27,202 nt of DNA from Clarireedia homoeocarpa (GCA_001465935.1 LNKV01000135.1:71161-98362); one strand, 5' to 3'; positions 1-10,395 are shown, counted from the stretch's first letter. A program made the numbers and translations. The notes: generated by a model not told the origin, from the sequence alone.

Positions 1-967
1 TTTTATAATAATAAGATTTAAAGTAATATTTTTAAAATATATATATTTAAATTACTTCTTTTTATTTATATTATATAATAATAATATTAATATTAATATT
101 AATAATATTATTTTGTATTTATTCTTTATATAATTTATATTTTTATATTATTTTATTTTATAATTTTTACTATATCTAAATATAATTATATTTTATTAGA
201 TAAATAAAATAATAATAAAGATAAATATAATAATTTTTATTATATAAATTATAAATTCTATTATAAATAAACTTATAAATTAATAATATTAACTAATTAA
301 TTTTATATTCAATAAACTATTTAATAAGTTTATTAATAATATAATAATATATAATTTTCTTTTTTTATTTTAATTAGAATAATTAATAAATTCGATCTTT
401 TTAATTTTATTTTTTATATTTTTAATTATAAAGATTAAATATCTTTAAATAAAACTAATACTATTATTATAAATATTATTAGATTTTTATTATTAATAAA
501 TTTCAAATTTATTTTATTTTTTTAATCTTCTTTATTTTTTAATTATTAATTATTTATATAATTGAATTTTAAATCTTTTTATTTTATATTTAAAATATAT
601 AAATTATTTATTTTAATTCTTATTTTATATAAAGATTTTTTAAATTCTTTTTTTTTATAATAATCTTATTTATTATTTTTTAATCTTAATATTTTAGAAG
701 ATAATCTTTATTTTAATAATTTAAATATATTATTATTTATTTTAATTTAAAGTTTAAATTAATTTCTATTTCTATTTTATAATTTTTATAATTTTAATAC
801 TTTGAATTTATTAAATAAAGTTTAATTATATAATCTTTTTATATTATAAATTATTTATAATAATTAATATTTTTAAATATATAATCTATATTATTTATAA
901 TTTCTTTTAATATATCTTTAATATCTTTAAAATTTTATTTTTCTAAAATATAATATTTTATTATTAT
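1..967. other. AT-rich stretch without recognised feature
   Basis: Nearly pure A/T with scattered single C or G. Positions 81-115 are a low-complexity run of alternating aat/att units that is self-complementary. No reading frame, LTR or tandem array of note was found up to the edge of the minus-strand LTR at 968. It may be further degraded flank of element B or older transposon sequence. Confidence 0.5.
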
Positions 968-1201
968 TATAACGATATACTATAAATAAAGATTATATTA
1001 TTTTTAGAATTAATAATTAGAGAATTAAAAGAGTTGAAAAGTTTTAAAAGTTTATATATATATAATAATTATATAAGTTATATATTTAAGATATATATAT
1101 ACTAAGTATACTAAAAAGTCTATTCTATTATCAAGTGATCGAGTAAGTATAATATATTAAAATTACTAATTCTAAAAGCTTTAAATATCTAGATTATTAT
1201 A
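968..1201 (-). repeat. 3' LTR of element B (chromovirus, 234 bp)
   Basis: Read on the minus strand, this begins tataataatctag at 1201 and ends cgttata at 968. It aligns with the element A LTR at both ends: a shared segment follows the start (ttttagaattagtaatt), and the last ~60 bases have the same order of blocks, including the tctctaattattaatt-like segment and the terminal tcgttata. The RIP-corrected ends would be TGTAA...TTACA-like, usual for gypsy LTRs. It is shorter than the 302-bp LTR of element A, so it is a subfamily or internally deleted. It directly follows, in element orientation, a polypurine tract and the internal region, so it is the downstream LTR of element B. Confidence 0.85.
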
Positions 1202-1238
1202 TTACTCCCCTTTTTAAAAAAGCTCGCTCTCGAGTATC
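1202..1238 (-). promoter_or_regulatory. Polypurine tract and GCGAGC box of element B
   Basis: On the minus strand, a ctcgagagcgagc box is followed by an A-rich run and then aaaaaggggagtaa directly before the LTR. A polypurine tract at this site primes plus-strand DNA synthesis in LTR retrotransposons. The same box and tract order recurs before the LTRs of elements A (about 9156-9184) and C (about 10184-10214). This shared block supports a common origin of the three elements. Confidence 0.75.
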
Positions 1239-2631
1239 TTAAATCTATTAATTCTATTTAATAATATTATTAAATAAATATAAGAATATTAATTAATTAA
1301 AAAAGTAAATAAATATAAATAAATATAAATTAATACTATTTATAAATCTACTACTAGTTATAAGTTTAGTTAATTAAAGAATTATTATCTTTATATAAAA
1401 GCTATTAAATAATCACTCTCTAGATACTTATAATCGTTTTTACTTACTTAATATAATTATAGTTATTTTAAAAAAAATACTAAAAAACTAAATAGAATAG
1501 AATTTTCTAAATAGAATATATTAAATAAATATAAAACTATCTTGAAATTAGATATTTTATATTATATTAAGTTAGTATTATAATTAAACTATTATATATA
1601 ATATTCTAGAGATTTATAATATTTATAATAAATAAAGATTTTCTCTATTTTCTATTCTTTTTTACTAATTATATTAATTAGAGATAAAAGGTTATTAACT
1701 TAATTAGAAAGTAGATTATTTAATACTTTTCTTATTTTATTAGTAGGGAATATAAAGTATATCTTTATTATCTTAAATAGTTTAAATTTAAAAAAATAAT
1801 TAATCTTTTTTAAGATCTTAAAATATTTATTTATTAAGAAATCAAACTTCTTGAAAAGTTGTTAAATAGATAAATATCTTATATTAAGTTAAATATAATT
1901 ACTAATATTAAAGTTAACTAAACGATATAATATATTTATAATTTAAATTATATACTTTTATACTTTCTTAATTATTTAATAAGTATATAATAGTATTTCG
2001 AAGTTATAATATATATATATATAAATATTAATAAAATTGAAGTTATTTATAAATAAGATTAATTTAACTTTATTTTAAGTTTAAGTATATTATAGTTCTT
2101 AATTATAAAATATTTTAAACAAACTTAGATTATTTAAGAAAATATATAATAAAATTAATTAAATATAATCTATTATTAATAAGAATTTAAACTAGTTATT
2201 TTAATAATAATTATTAAAAAGTTGAAGTCTCTTTTATAAATACTAATTATAAATCTTAATTTAATAATTAGTTTAAAAGTAATTAATAATTAAAAGTTTA
2301 ATCTAAGTTTTTAGAATATTATTAAACTTTTTTTAGAAAATAGATATAAACTATAGATTATAATTAGAAAATATTATTATAAGTAAATTATAATATTAGT
2401 AAATATATTGAAAATATAATTTAGTTTATTTTTAAATATTAATTATCTTATAATATAGTATAATAATTATTTATTTATTAAGATAGTTAATAATAATTAA
2501 AATATTATTAAACTTATATTTATTTTTATTAAAGTTATAATAGTCTATTATAATATATTCTTATATATATATTAAGATTAGTAAAAAGTAAAATACTCTA
2601 AATATTTTATTATAAAAAACTAAATTTCTAT
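1202..2631 (-). pseudogene. pol: Element B: truncated pol 3' end (integrase, chromodomain)
   Basis: The reverse complement is collinear with 7755-9184 of element A over its whole length, with similarity clear by eye in every part compared. Mapped from element A, the integrase catalytic region lies at about 2555-2260, the GPY/F module at about 1915-1720 and the chromodomain at about 1670-1506. The last third is non-coding tail up to the polypurine tract. It breaks off inside the integrase core, exactly where the element A LTR starts at 2632; gag, protease, RT and RNase H are missing. Differences from A are mostly C/T and G/A transitions, and the frame holds many stops, so it is dead. Its missing half was not found on the other side of element A. 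Confidence 0.85.
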
Positions 2632-2933
2632 TATAACGATCCGGATATATTAAACTCTTAAGATTAGTGATTATAATAATCCTAAGTCTATTAATTAAAG
2701 TTAGTAAGTTAAGTAGTCTATTATATAAGTTTAATAAAGATTAGTAATTATAATATATTATATTTATCTAATTAGTAAAACAGACTTTAATAAGTTTAAT
2801 ATATATATATCTTAGATATATAATCTATATAACTATTATATATATATAAGTTTTTAAGACCTTTCGACCTTTTTAACTTTCTAGTTATTAATTTTAAGAA
2901 TAGTATAATCTTTATCTATAATATATTGTTATA
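2632..2933 (+). repeat. 5' LTR of element A (302 bp)
   Basis: Starts tataacgatccgg (ancestrally TGTAACG-like) and ends ttgttata. It aligns without gaps to 9185-9486. In the first 60 aligned bases I count 12 differences, every one a C/T or G/A transition. The LTR would have carried the promoter and polyadenylation signals. A run of alternating ta around 2836-2850, followed by aagtttttaagacc, may mark an old TATA region, but that is inference. Confidence 0.93.
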
Positions 2934-3150
2934 TTATCAATAACTTAATATTAATCTCTTTAATTAATTAGTAGCTATCTAAATAATATTTTATTCTTAA
3001 TCTTTTTTACTTAGGAAATTACTAAGTTATAGAGAGAAAGTTTATTCTATAAAAACGATATAAATATCTTTTATTTCTATTTACTTTCTTTTATCTTTCT
3101 AATCTTTTTATAATTTATTTCTAAGTTTACTTTTAACATTAATCTTTTTG
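2934..3150 (+). other. Leader of element A with possible primer-binding site
   Basis: Directly after the LTR comes ttatcaataactt, the position of the tRNA primer-binding site. RIP has changed too many bases to name the tRNA. The stretch to about 3150 shows no clear frame and would be the untranslated leader before gag. Confidence 0.4.
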
Positions 3151-4890
3151 ATAATATATCTTCTTTTTAGAATACTAATCTTTTTAAAAAGAATAATAAG
3201 ACTTTTCGTGAACTTATCTTTATATCTAATATAATCCTCTTAGAGAGTTATAGATATTTTAAAGATAATAATAATATTCTAGAAAATAAGTTTTAAGATA
3301 ATACTTCTCTAGATTCCAATATTAATATAGAAAGTAAAAATAAAGGAAAAGAAAGAATAATTAATCTTTAATTCTTTTAATTATAAGATTAGAACTCTAC
3401 TCTATTCTTAATAAATAGTAAGATTATAATCTTAACTATATTGATCTAAAACTTATAAATATAGTTTAGAACTTAATAAGTATAATTAAAATTATAATAA
3501 GAATAAATTATTTAATTGATCTTTAATTATATTTCTTTTAATACTTTCTCTAATATTACTATTACTACTCTCTTCTTAATATCTTTTTAATAAAAACTTT
3601 TTTAATAAGACTATTCGATTCTTTTAATAAAGTAATAAGAATTTATTTTTAAACTAAGAGTATTAAATAAACAAACTTCTTATAAGTTAACTAATCTATA
3701 TAATAAGGAAATATCTAAGTAATACTAGATTAAATATATTATATTAATCTTATATATTTATTTTAATAAATATAATAACTTTGTTTAAAACCTATTTTCT
3801 TCTATATATCTAACTTATAATTTCTCTTTATTTAATATTAATTTAAACTAACTTCTTTAAGTTACTAAACTTACTAATAAGTTTAATAATAATTCTAATA
3901 TCTCTTTATTTTTATAGAAATATATAGTTTTTAGTAGACTAGTTATATATATTTACTTTAACGAATACTAAGTTTATAAGTATATAAATAACTAAATTAA
4001 AAGTATTACTTTGAATTATCTAGAAAGATTGTTTTTTTAAAAGTTACTTTTAATTATTAAATAGTTAGTAGATAAGTTATATTTATTTTTTTATAACGAA
4101 TCTGAGTTTATTCTTATTAAAATTAAGTATTAAATATTATTTATAATTATATCTAGATTTTTATTTTTATTTAAAGAATTCTACTATTAACTTTATATCT
4201 TAGTATCTATTAATTAAATTAGTAAGAAGACGATCTATAAAGATCTATCTTTTAAACTTACTTGATATTACTAGAATTAGATTGAAAGTATTTAGTATTA
4301 AACTACTTTTCTTTAAAAACTAGTTAGATACTTGAACTTTATAAAATAATAAGATAATATTAATAAGTTATTAGTACTTCTTCGATTTATTTATATTACT
4401 ATAATATCGCCTCTAACTTATTATCTTACTAGTATCTTAATTAAAACTAGTAGAGAAATTATTATTAATTAGATTAACTATTTTTTATTTATTTATAGAA
4501 TTGATCTTACTTACTTTAACCTGTTAATATCAGTTAATCTTATTACTAATAAAATACTCTTTTACTTTATATTAAAGAACTCTACTTCTATTCTTTAAAA
4601 TAGATTAAAAGATAATCTACTTTTTAAAAATATCTCTAACTAATCTTATAATAATATCTTTTATTATATTAGTATTATTGATATTAACTTTTTTAAATAA
4701 GAAGAGGAATACCTCGATATAGTAAGTAAATAAGAATAAGAAGATAAATATAAGGTCGAAGTTATTACTACTACTTATATTAATAATAATCGAGTAAAAG
4801 ACTATATTTAGTAAAAAACTCTTTACTAAATAGAATTAGAGATATAAAATACTTGGATTTAATAAAGCTACTTAGAGAAAAGTATATAAT
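3150..4890 (+). pseudogene. gag: Element A gag region (degraded)
   Basis: This stretch lies between the leader and the protease, where gag is expected. It keeps codon-like texture with many ct-containing triplets and stops at a density typical of RIP, but no motif is clear enough to prove identity. The CCHC zinc knuckle normally found at the end of gag is not recognisable. The assignment rests on position and on a length (about 1.7 kb) that fits a gypsy gag with spacer. Confidence 0.55.
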
Positions 4891-5300
4891 ATTCTCTTAT
4901 ATACTATTAAGAAATCAATATTTATTCTAAACTAAAGCTTTTATTAACTTTAAAGTAAATAACTTTGTTTTTATTAATATTATATTCTTTAAAATACTAA
5001 ACTCTATTTAAAAGGTTATAATAAAGAAATTGAAAATACTCTTATTAGTTAAAAATTATAATAATAAACAATACTAAATAATATCTTATTATATTTATTT
5101 AAACTTATTAATTGATAGTTAACTTTAGATCTATATTCTTTTTCTAATTATTTATCTTATATATTCTATAATTCTTAAAAGAATATAATTGTTAAAAAAT
5201 CAGATCTTTCTTAATTATAGACGATATAAGCTATACTAGCTTATAAGCTTATCTTCTAATTAAACTTACTCTTAACTCTTACTATATACTTATATTAATC
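4890..5300 (+). pseudogene. Element A aspartic protease domain (inactivated)
   Basis: The translation around 4937-4970 reads A-F-I-N-F-K-V-N-N-F-V-F-I-N, matching the retropepsin block ALIDSGA-x-G-x-x-F-I-N. The catalytic Asp codon at 4946-4948 is now aac (Asn), and Ser and Gly after it have also changed by C-to-T or G-to-A. Further on, about 5095-5240, the order of hydrophobic blocks matches the second half of gypsy proteases, including the usual I-P-F-L-x-x-D-L and I-I-L-G-R-x-W-L segments in altered form. The domain would cut the Gag-Pol polyprotein. It lies directly upstream of the protease-RT linker and is dead. Confidence 0.75.
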
Positions 5301-5940
5301 TCAATCTTTATATAATTAACTATAAATATTAGAAGGATATTAAATAGTGAGATTACAAGTTGGATAAATACTAGTAACAATAAACTAGTACTAACTATCT
5401 AGACAACTAAATAACTATCTTAGTTATAATAAGATTAGTAATATTATAATAAATAAAAGTGAAAGAAACTTTATCTTATTTAATATTCCTAAAAACTGAA
5501 TTGACCTCTTCTAAGATCTTATAATAGTTACTTAGTCTTTATAATACTTTTTTAAAAGATCAAGTTTATATTCTTAAAATAATAGAAATTAACTTTAAAA
5601 CTAAATTAAAAAGACTATTCTTTATTAAACTTATTTAATAATAATATTTTAAGCTTTTTTAAAAACTTTAATCTAGTTACTTTAAATAATTAATCGACTT
5701 ATATATAATCTTTAGAACTATACTTTATATACTCTATTACTAAGATAATAAATACGAACTTAGTATTATCTCGATTTATAAGATCGATTAACTACTTGAG
5801 GACCGATAAGTTGAAAAGAATAATAAATAAGTAATATTTTCGTTAATATAATAATTTCGTTCTATTTTTTATTTATAATTACTTAATATAGTCTCTTTGT
5901 TTAAGATTAATACTAAGCCCCCGATCTCCGAGAAATACTA
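5300..5940 (+). pseudogene. Element A protease-RT linker
   Basis: This spacer leads into the RT fingers. Positions 5341-5411 are unusual in keeping several CA and TG dinucleotides (tacaag, ttgg, aacaat, gacaac), which are rare elsewhere. A C-rich patch at 5926-5932 (agccccc followed by gatctccgag) also survives, with few CpA sites in it. No separate domain is recognised. Confidence 0.5.
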
Positions 5941-6690
5941 GAAGTTCTCAGATATATTCTTTAAAGCCGAGTTAAATACTTTACTACCTTATTAGTTTTA
6001 TAACTATAAGATTATTTTAGAAGAAAATATAGAAGATAAACTTCACTATAGCCTACTATATAAGATATCGACTAAAGAATTAAAGACTATCAAGGAATAT
6101 CTTATTAAGAATCTAACTAAAAGATTTATTAAATTTAGTTAAACTCTATTTATTACCCCGATCCTCTTTATTAAGAAATTGAATAGATTACTATACTTTT
6201 ATATTAACTTCTATATACTTAATACCTTTATTTATAAAGATTATTATTTATTATTACTTATTAATAAAACTCTTACTTATATCTCTTATACTAAGATTTT
6301 TATTAAACTAGATATTAAATAAGTATTCTATTATATTAAGATAAACTTAGTTTCTAAAAAGTTTATTATATTTTATATATATTATAGTATTTATAAATAT
6401 AAAGTTATATTATTTAGACTGACTAACAACCCTATAATCTACTAATATTATATAAATAATATTCTCTTTAATTACTTAGATATCTTCTATATTATATATT
6501 TTAATAATATTTTAATTTACTTTAAAGACTTATTTGAGTACTAGATCTATATCAAATTAATTCTATAATATCTTTAAAATACCGGATTATAAGCCGATCT
6601 TAAAAAGTATAAATTCGATATTACTTATACTAAATACTTAGAGTTTATTATATCAATTAATAATATAGAAGTAGATCCCGAGAAAGTTAC
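5940..6690 (+). pseudogene. pol: Element A reverse transcriptase (inactivated)
   Basis: One frame (codon starts equivalent to 5963) reads through fingers and palm with only a few stops. Diagnostic blocks are: a fingers block about 6070-6190 ending T-P-I-L-F-I-K-K; then K-D-Y-Y-L-L-L-L-I-N-K-T-L at about 6237-6275, equivalent to the RYPLP block; then K-L-D-I at 6305-6316, equivalent to the first catalytic Asp, which is retained; and F-N-N-I-L-I-Y at 6500-6520, equivalent to the F/Y-x-DD box. Both Asp of that box have become Asn (gat/gac to aat). Stops replace Gln, for example at 6320. The enzyme would have copied element RNA into cDNA in virus-like particles. Confidence 0.92.
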
Positions 6691-6929
6691 TATAATATAA
6701 TAGTAAGTCTACTCGATAATAGTAAAAAGTATATAATTGTTTCTTAGATTTTATAATTTTTATAAGTATTTTATTTATAATTTCGGTATTATTACTAAAC
6801 TTTTAATCGAACTAACTAAAACTAATACTCCTTTCTACTTTAACGAAGATTACTAACTAGTCTTCGATATACTTAAGTATATACTAACAAGTATACTATT
6901 TTTTTAATATTATAATTACTTACTTCCTT

Positions 6930-7340
6930 ATATATTAGAAATAGATATATCGGCTAATATTATAATAAATATACTTTTATAGAAATATAATAATAACTAG
7001 CTTTTTATAATATTCTTCTTAAAGACAATATAGCCGGCCGAACTAAACTGCGAAGTATATAATAAAGAGATACTTATAATTATTAAATTATTTAATAACT
7101 AGTAAGCTAAGTTTATATTAACTTTATACTAGATCTATATTTATATAAATTACAAAGCTTTAGAATACTTTATAATTACTAAGTCCTTAAATATACAATA
7201 AGTTTAATAAACTGAACTTCTTACTAATTATAACTTCTTAATTATATATTACTTTAGAAAGAATAACTTTTTTATAGATATTCTAATTTATAGAATTAAC
7301 AAACTATTATTATAGAATAAATAAAAAAATATAATAAATT
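6930..7340 (+). pseudogene. pol: Element A RNase H domain
   Basis: The frame starting near 6936 reads E-I-D-I-S-A-N at about 6939-6959, matching the E-T-D-A-S opening of gypsy RNase H. The first catalytic Asp (gat 6945-6947) is kept. The block Q-P-A-E-L-N-C-E-V-Y-N-K-E-I-L at about 7030-7076 matches the PAE-x-N-Y-E-x-x-D-K-E-L segment with Asp changed to Asn. A-L-E-Y-F and the following N-I-Q-Q region near 7160-7205 match the late HKxLEYF block. The frame differs from that of RT, so an indel lies in between. RNase H removes the RNA strand after minus-strand synthesis. Confidence 0.85.
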
Positions 7341-7559
7341 ATAATAACTTTTATATAATAGCTAAATCGATTTAAGAATCCTTAGCGAATTTCTAATCTT
7401 ACTAATTAATATTATTATACTCGATATATCTAATTCTTTAACTCTCTTTATTGACTATCTCTTTAAAGCTAATTATAATTTAAAGAGCTTATAAAGTTTA
7501 AAAGTCTAAATTACTTATAGCGACTTATATTTGACTTTTGAAGATAATTTACTTTTATA

Positions 7560-8460
7560 TAATAACCAACTTATTATTTCTAATATCTAGAACTTTCGTA
7601 TATTACTTATTTATAAAGTATATAATTCTATTTTAATAATATATCTTAATATTAAGAAGATTGCTTTTCTACTTACTAAGCTCTATTACTAGTATAGATT
7701 AACTACTTTAGTATATATTTATATCTATAACTACTATATTTACTATAAAAGTTTAATTCTTTATAATAAAATATTAAAATTACTTTATCTTCTACTAATC
7801 CCGATATATATCTAGTAATATATTATAATAGATTATTATAGTTTTAATAAAAACAAATATAGATTTAATAATATTTTAGTTATTATCGACTATCTTAGTA
7901 AGTAAATAATTATTATATTATATTATAAGATAATCGATATTCAAGAATAAACTAAACTATATTTATAATATATTTACTAATACTATAACCTACTTATAAT
8001 AATATTTTTTAACTATAGTCTGTAGTTTATATTTACTTTCTAGAAAGAGTTTAATAATATTCTTAGAACTTAAATTAAGCTCTTAATTACTAACTATCTT
8101 TAAATTAATAGTTAAACTAAAATCTATAATTAGTATTTATAAAAGAGACTTCGATTTTTTATTAATTACTATTAAGATAACTAGTCTAAATTCTTATTAA
8201 TAATAGACTATATTTAACTAATCTTATTATATACTTCTCTTAATAATTTAAATCTATTTAAAATACTCTATAGTCGAGAACTATAATATATCTAGATTTA
8301 GAACAAAGCTAATCTAACTTTATTTATAGATAACTTCAATCTCGTTAATACTTATATATATATATACTATAATCTCGAAATACTATAATAAGTCTACTAA
8401 GTAATTAAGAAAGTATAAGAGTATATAACTTAAACTATAAATATATTATACTATTTAATT
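7560..8460 (+). pseudogene. pol: Element A integrase zinc-binding and catalytic core
   Basis: The N-terminal part (about 7600-7770) matches the HHCC-type region in block order. The catalytic core is clear in the frame starting at 7831: I-I-D-Y-Y at 7828 on carries the first Asp (gat 7831-7833, kept). F-N-Y-S-L at 8008 on is the I-V-S-D-R-G block with Asp changed to Asn (aac 8011-8013). The H-P-Q-T-D-G-Q-T-E block at 8095-8121 has Gln as stops, Asp as Asn and the catalytic Glu as Lys (aaa 8119-8121). So two of the three DDE residues are lost, each by a G-to-A change. The second half aligns in full with element B on the other strand. Confidence 0.9.
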
Positions 8461-8715
8461 AACTTCGATATTAGTAACTTCGTTTAACTCGATATAAAAT
8501 ACTTATCTACTTAGTAACTATTAAAGAAGCTTGATTTTCTAATAAGTAAATATTTTAAGATTCTAAAAAAGATTAGTTATTCTTTTAAACTTAAGCTATT
8601 TAAAATAATAAAGATATATCTTATATTTCCTACTAATAAATTAAGAAAAGTATTAGATAATCTACTTTATAACTAAGTTAATAACTTTTTATTACTAATC
8701 AATATAACTAGTAAG
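8461..8715 (+). pseudogene. pol: Element A integrase GPY/F module
   Basis: The frame opens with a F-N-I-S-N-F-V-x-L segment equivalent to F-x-V-G-D-x-V-W-L. It runs on to K-K-L-D-F-L-I-S-K-Y-F-K-I-L, the GPF/Y block in which the Gly-Pro pair is now Lys-Tyr. It ends with the I-K-I-Y-L-I-F segment equivalent to hPVFHVSxL. This module is typical of chromoviral integrases and precedes the chromodomain. The same blocks are found in element C at about 9555-9665. Confidence 0.82.
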
Positions 8716-8885
8716 AAGAAATAAGAAATTGAGAAAATCTTTATTTATTATAAATACTATAGATCTCTAGAATATTGTATATAATAACTTAATTATAATA
8801 TTAACTTGATATAGTATAAAACGTCTAACTTCAAAATAGTCTTATACTTACTTAATATATTCTACTTAGAAAATCTTATTTTATC
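8716..8885 (+). pseudogene. Element A chromodomain
   Basis: After a Lys/Glu-rich hinge the frame reads E-I-E-K-I-F-I-Y-Y-K-Y-Y-R-S-L-E-Y, matching the W-E-V-E-x-I-L...L-x-Y-x-V-K-W-x-G-Y order of chromoviral chromodomains. The aromatic-cage Trp codons are now stops or Tyr-like codons. Chromodomains of this class bind H3K9-methylated nucleosomes and direct integration to heterochromatin. It is the last coding piece; the following 270 bases to the polypurine tract show no frame and are likely the 3' untranslated region. Confidence 0.82.
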
Positions 8886-9149
8886 TAGCTCTTCAATACT
8901 CTTTCCAAAGTAATTATATTTATACTAAGTAGATAAAGATAATTATAAGTATCTAGAGAGCGATTATTTAATAGTCTTTATATAAAGACAATAATTCTTT
9001 TATTAGCTAGACTTATAACTAGTAATAGATTTATAAATAGTATTAATCTATACTTGTTTATATTATTTTTATATTTATTTAACTTTTTTAATTAACTAAT
9101 ATTCTTATATTATTTACTAATATTAATAATAGAATTAACAAACTTAAGA

Positions 9150-9184
9150 TACTTAAAAGCGAGCTTTCTTAAAAAAGAAAATAG
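9150..9184 (+). promoter_or_regulatory. Polypurine tract and GCGAGC box of element A
   Basis: The box aaaagcgagctttctt is followed by the purine run aaaaaagaaaatag immediately before the 3' LTR at 9185. It would have been the plus-strand primer site. The same arrangement is seen in elements B and C. Confidence 0.82.
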
Positions 9185-9486
9185 TATAACGATCTGAATA
9201 TATTAAGCTTTTAGAATTAGTAATTATAACAATCTTAAACCTACTAACTAAAGTTAGTAAACTAGCTAATCTATTATATAAGTTTAATAAAAACTAGTGA
9301 TTATAATATATTATACTTATCTAATTAGTAGGATAAACCTTAGTAGACCTAGTATATACGTACTTTAAATATATAACTTATATAACTACTATATATATAT
9401 AAGCTTTTAAAACCTTTTAACTCTTTTAACTCTCTAATTATTGATTTTAAGAATAGTATAATCTTTATCTATAGTATACTATTATA
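9185..9486 (+). repeat. 3' LTR of element A (302 bp)
   Basis: Starts tataacgatctg and ends actattata. It has the same 302-bp length as the 5' LTR and aligns without gaps. Differences in the first 60 bases are all transitions, as expected if identical LTRs diverged by RIP after insertion. It is preceded by the polypurine tract. The downstream neighbour is not the other half of element B but the inside of element C. Confidence 0.93.
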
Positions 9487-10214
9487 ACTTCTAAATTAAT
9501 AATTATATCTAATTAAATATATAATATTCCCTAATTTAATATTTATTTAAAAAACTAGATTATTTAATTAATAGATATTTTAAAATCTTAGAATATATTA
9601 ATTACTTTTATTATCTAAATATATTTAATATTATATAAATTTAAAATATATTTTTAATCGAGAAATTAAAGAAGATAATTAATAATCTATTATTAAATTA
9701 ATATAATAAACTACTTTTATTAATTAATATAATAAAAATAAATAAATATAAAGTAAAGTAAATATTAGTATATTATATAAAATAAAAGTTATTAGAATAT
9801 TATATATAATAAAGAGATTATAATATCGATCTAGTTTAATATAAAATATTAGATTTTAAAATATTTTAAATATTATTTCGAGATTTTTATTAAATTAATT
9901 TAAAAGTATTTAATTTATTAATATTTCTTTTTAAATAACTTTAATTATAAGAATCTAAAGAAAATAATTATAATTATATTAAAAAAGATAATATAATAAT
10001 TATAATAAATAAAAAATAATTTTTAAACTTTATAATATCTAAAGTATAATATTATTAAATTAAGAAATTATTATTATTACTTTTATATTTATTTATTATA
10101 AACTATTTAAGTTATTTATATTTATTTAAAAAGAAACTTTAAGAATATATAACTAAGACTTTAATAAAATAATTAGAATATTTAAGAGCGAGTTTTTTTA
10201 AAAGAGAGGGGTAA
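9487..10214 (+). pseudogene. pol: Element C: pol 3' end (GPY/F, chromodomain, tail)
   Basis: The frame near 9552 reads K-K-L-D-Y-L-I then R-Y-F-K-I-L-E at about 9555-9595, the GPY/F block also seen in element A. After it comes a Pro-rich hinge equivalent now read as L-L-L-L-I-N-I. The chromodomain at about 9733-9905 contains N-K-Y-K-V-K, L-L-E-Y-Y-I and R-D-Y-N-I-D-L-V, and D-F-K-I-F. This sequence is diverged from element A, so C is a sister family rather than a piece of A. The rest to 10185 is untranslated tail, then a GCGAGT box and purine run (aaaagagaggggtaa). The copy starts abruptly inside integrase at the LTR edge of element A, so it is 5'-truncated. Stops at Gln/Trp positions show that it is dead. 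Confidence 0.82.
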
Positions 10215-10395
10215 TATAATAATTTTAATTAAATTATTATAATATTATATAAGAATATAACTTTTATAAAAATAAGTTAGATATTAAATATATAATCTCT
10301 TCTTATATATTAGTTTTCGAATTTTGATAATTCTTTTAACTTTATAATTATTAATTTTAAAGTTATTTAATATTTTTACTAATAGTCTCGTTATA
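10215..10395 (+). repeat. 3' LTR of element C (181 bp)
   Basis: Starts tataataattttaat right after the polypurine tract and ends tctcgttata. The last ~60 bases match those of the A and B LTRs in order (tcttttaactttataattattaatt, split across the two similar blocks, then the terminal cgttata), while the middle is shorter and more diverged. With 302, 234 and 181 bp the three LTRs form a graded family. Confidence 0.78.

Larger units (their letters stand above)
2632..9486 (+). mobile_element. Element A: complete Ty3/gypsy chromovirus, RIP-inactivated
   Basis: This is a 6,855-bp LTR retrotransposon with two LTRs of exactly 302 bp. Between them, in the order that defines Ty3/gypsy, come a gag region, protease, reverse transcriptase, RNase H, integrase and a C-terminal chromodomain. 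Integrase after RT/RNase H excludes Ty1/copia, and the chromodomain places it in the chromoviruses. Translation needs at least two frame changes: RT is in the frame starting at 5963, RNase H in another, and integrase in a third. Stops lie at expected Gln/Trp positions. There is no convincing target-site duplication: the 5 bases before are tctat and those after are acttc. It is flanked by truncated relatives on both sides. Confidence 0.92.

Noticed and set aside
2626..9493. A 5-base ttcta before element A (2626-2630) and after it (9489-9493) as a target-site duplication.
   Set aside because: It would need LTR edges shifted by unequal amounts, which breaks the exact 302-bp agreement and the tataacg/ttata ends.
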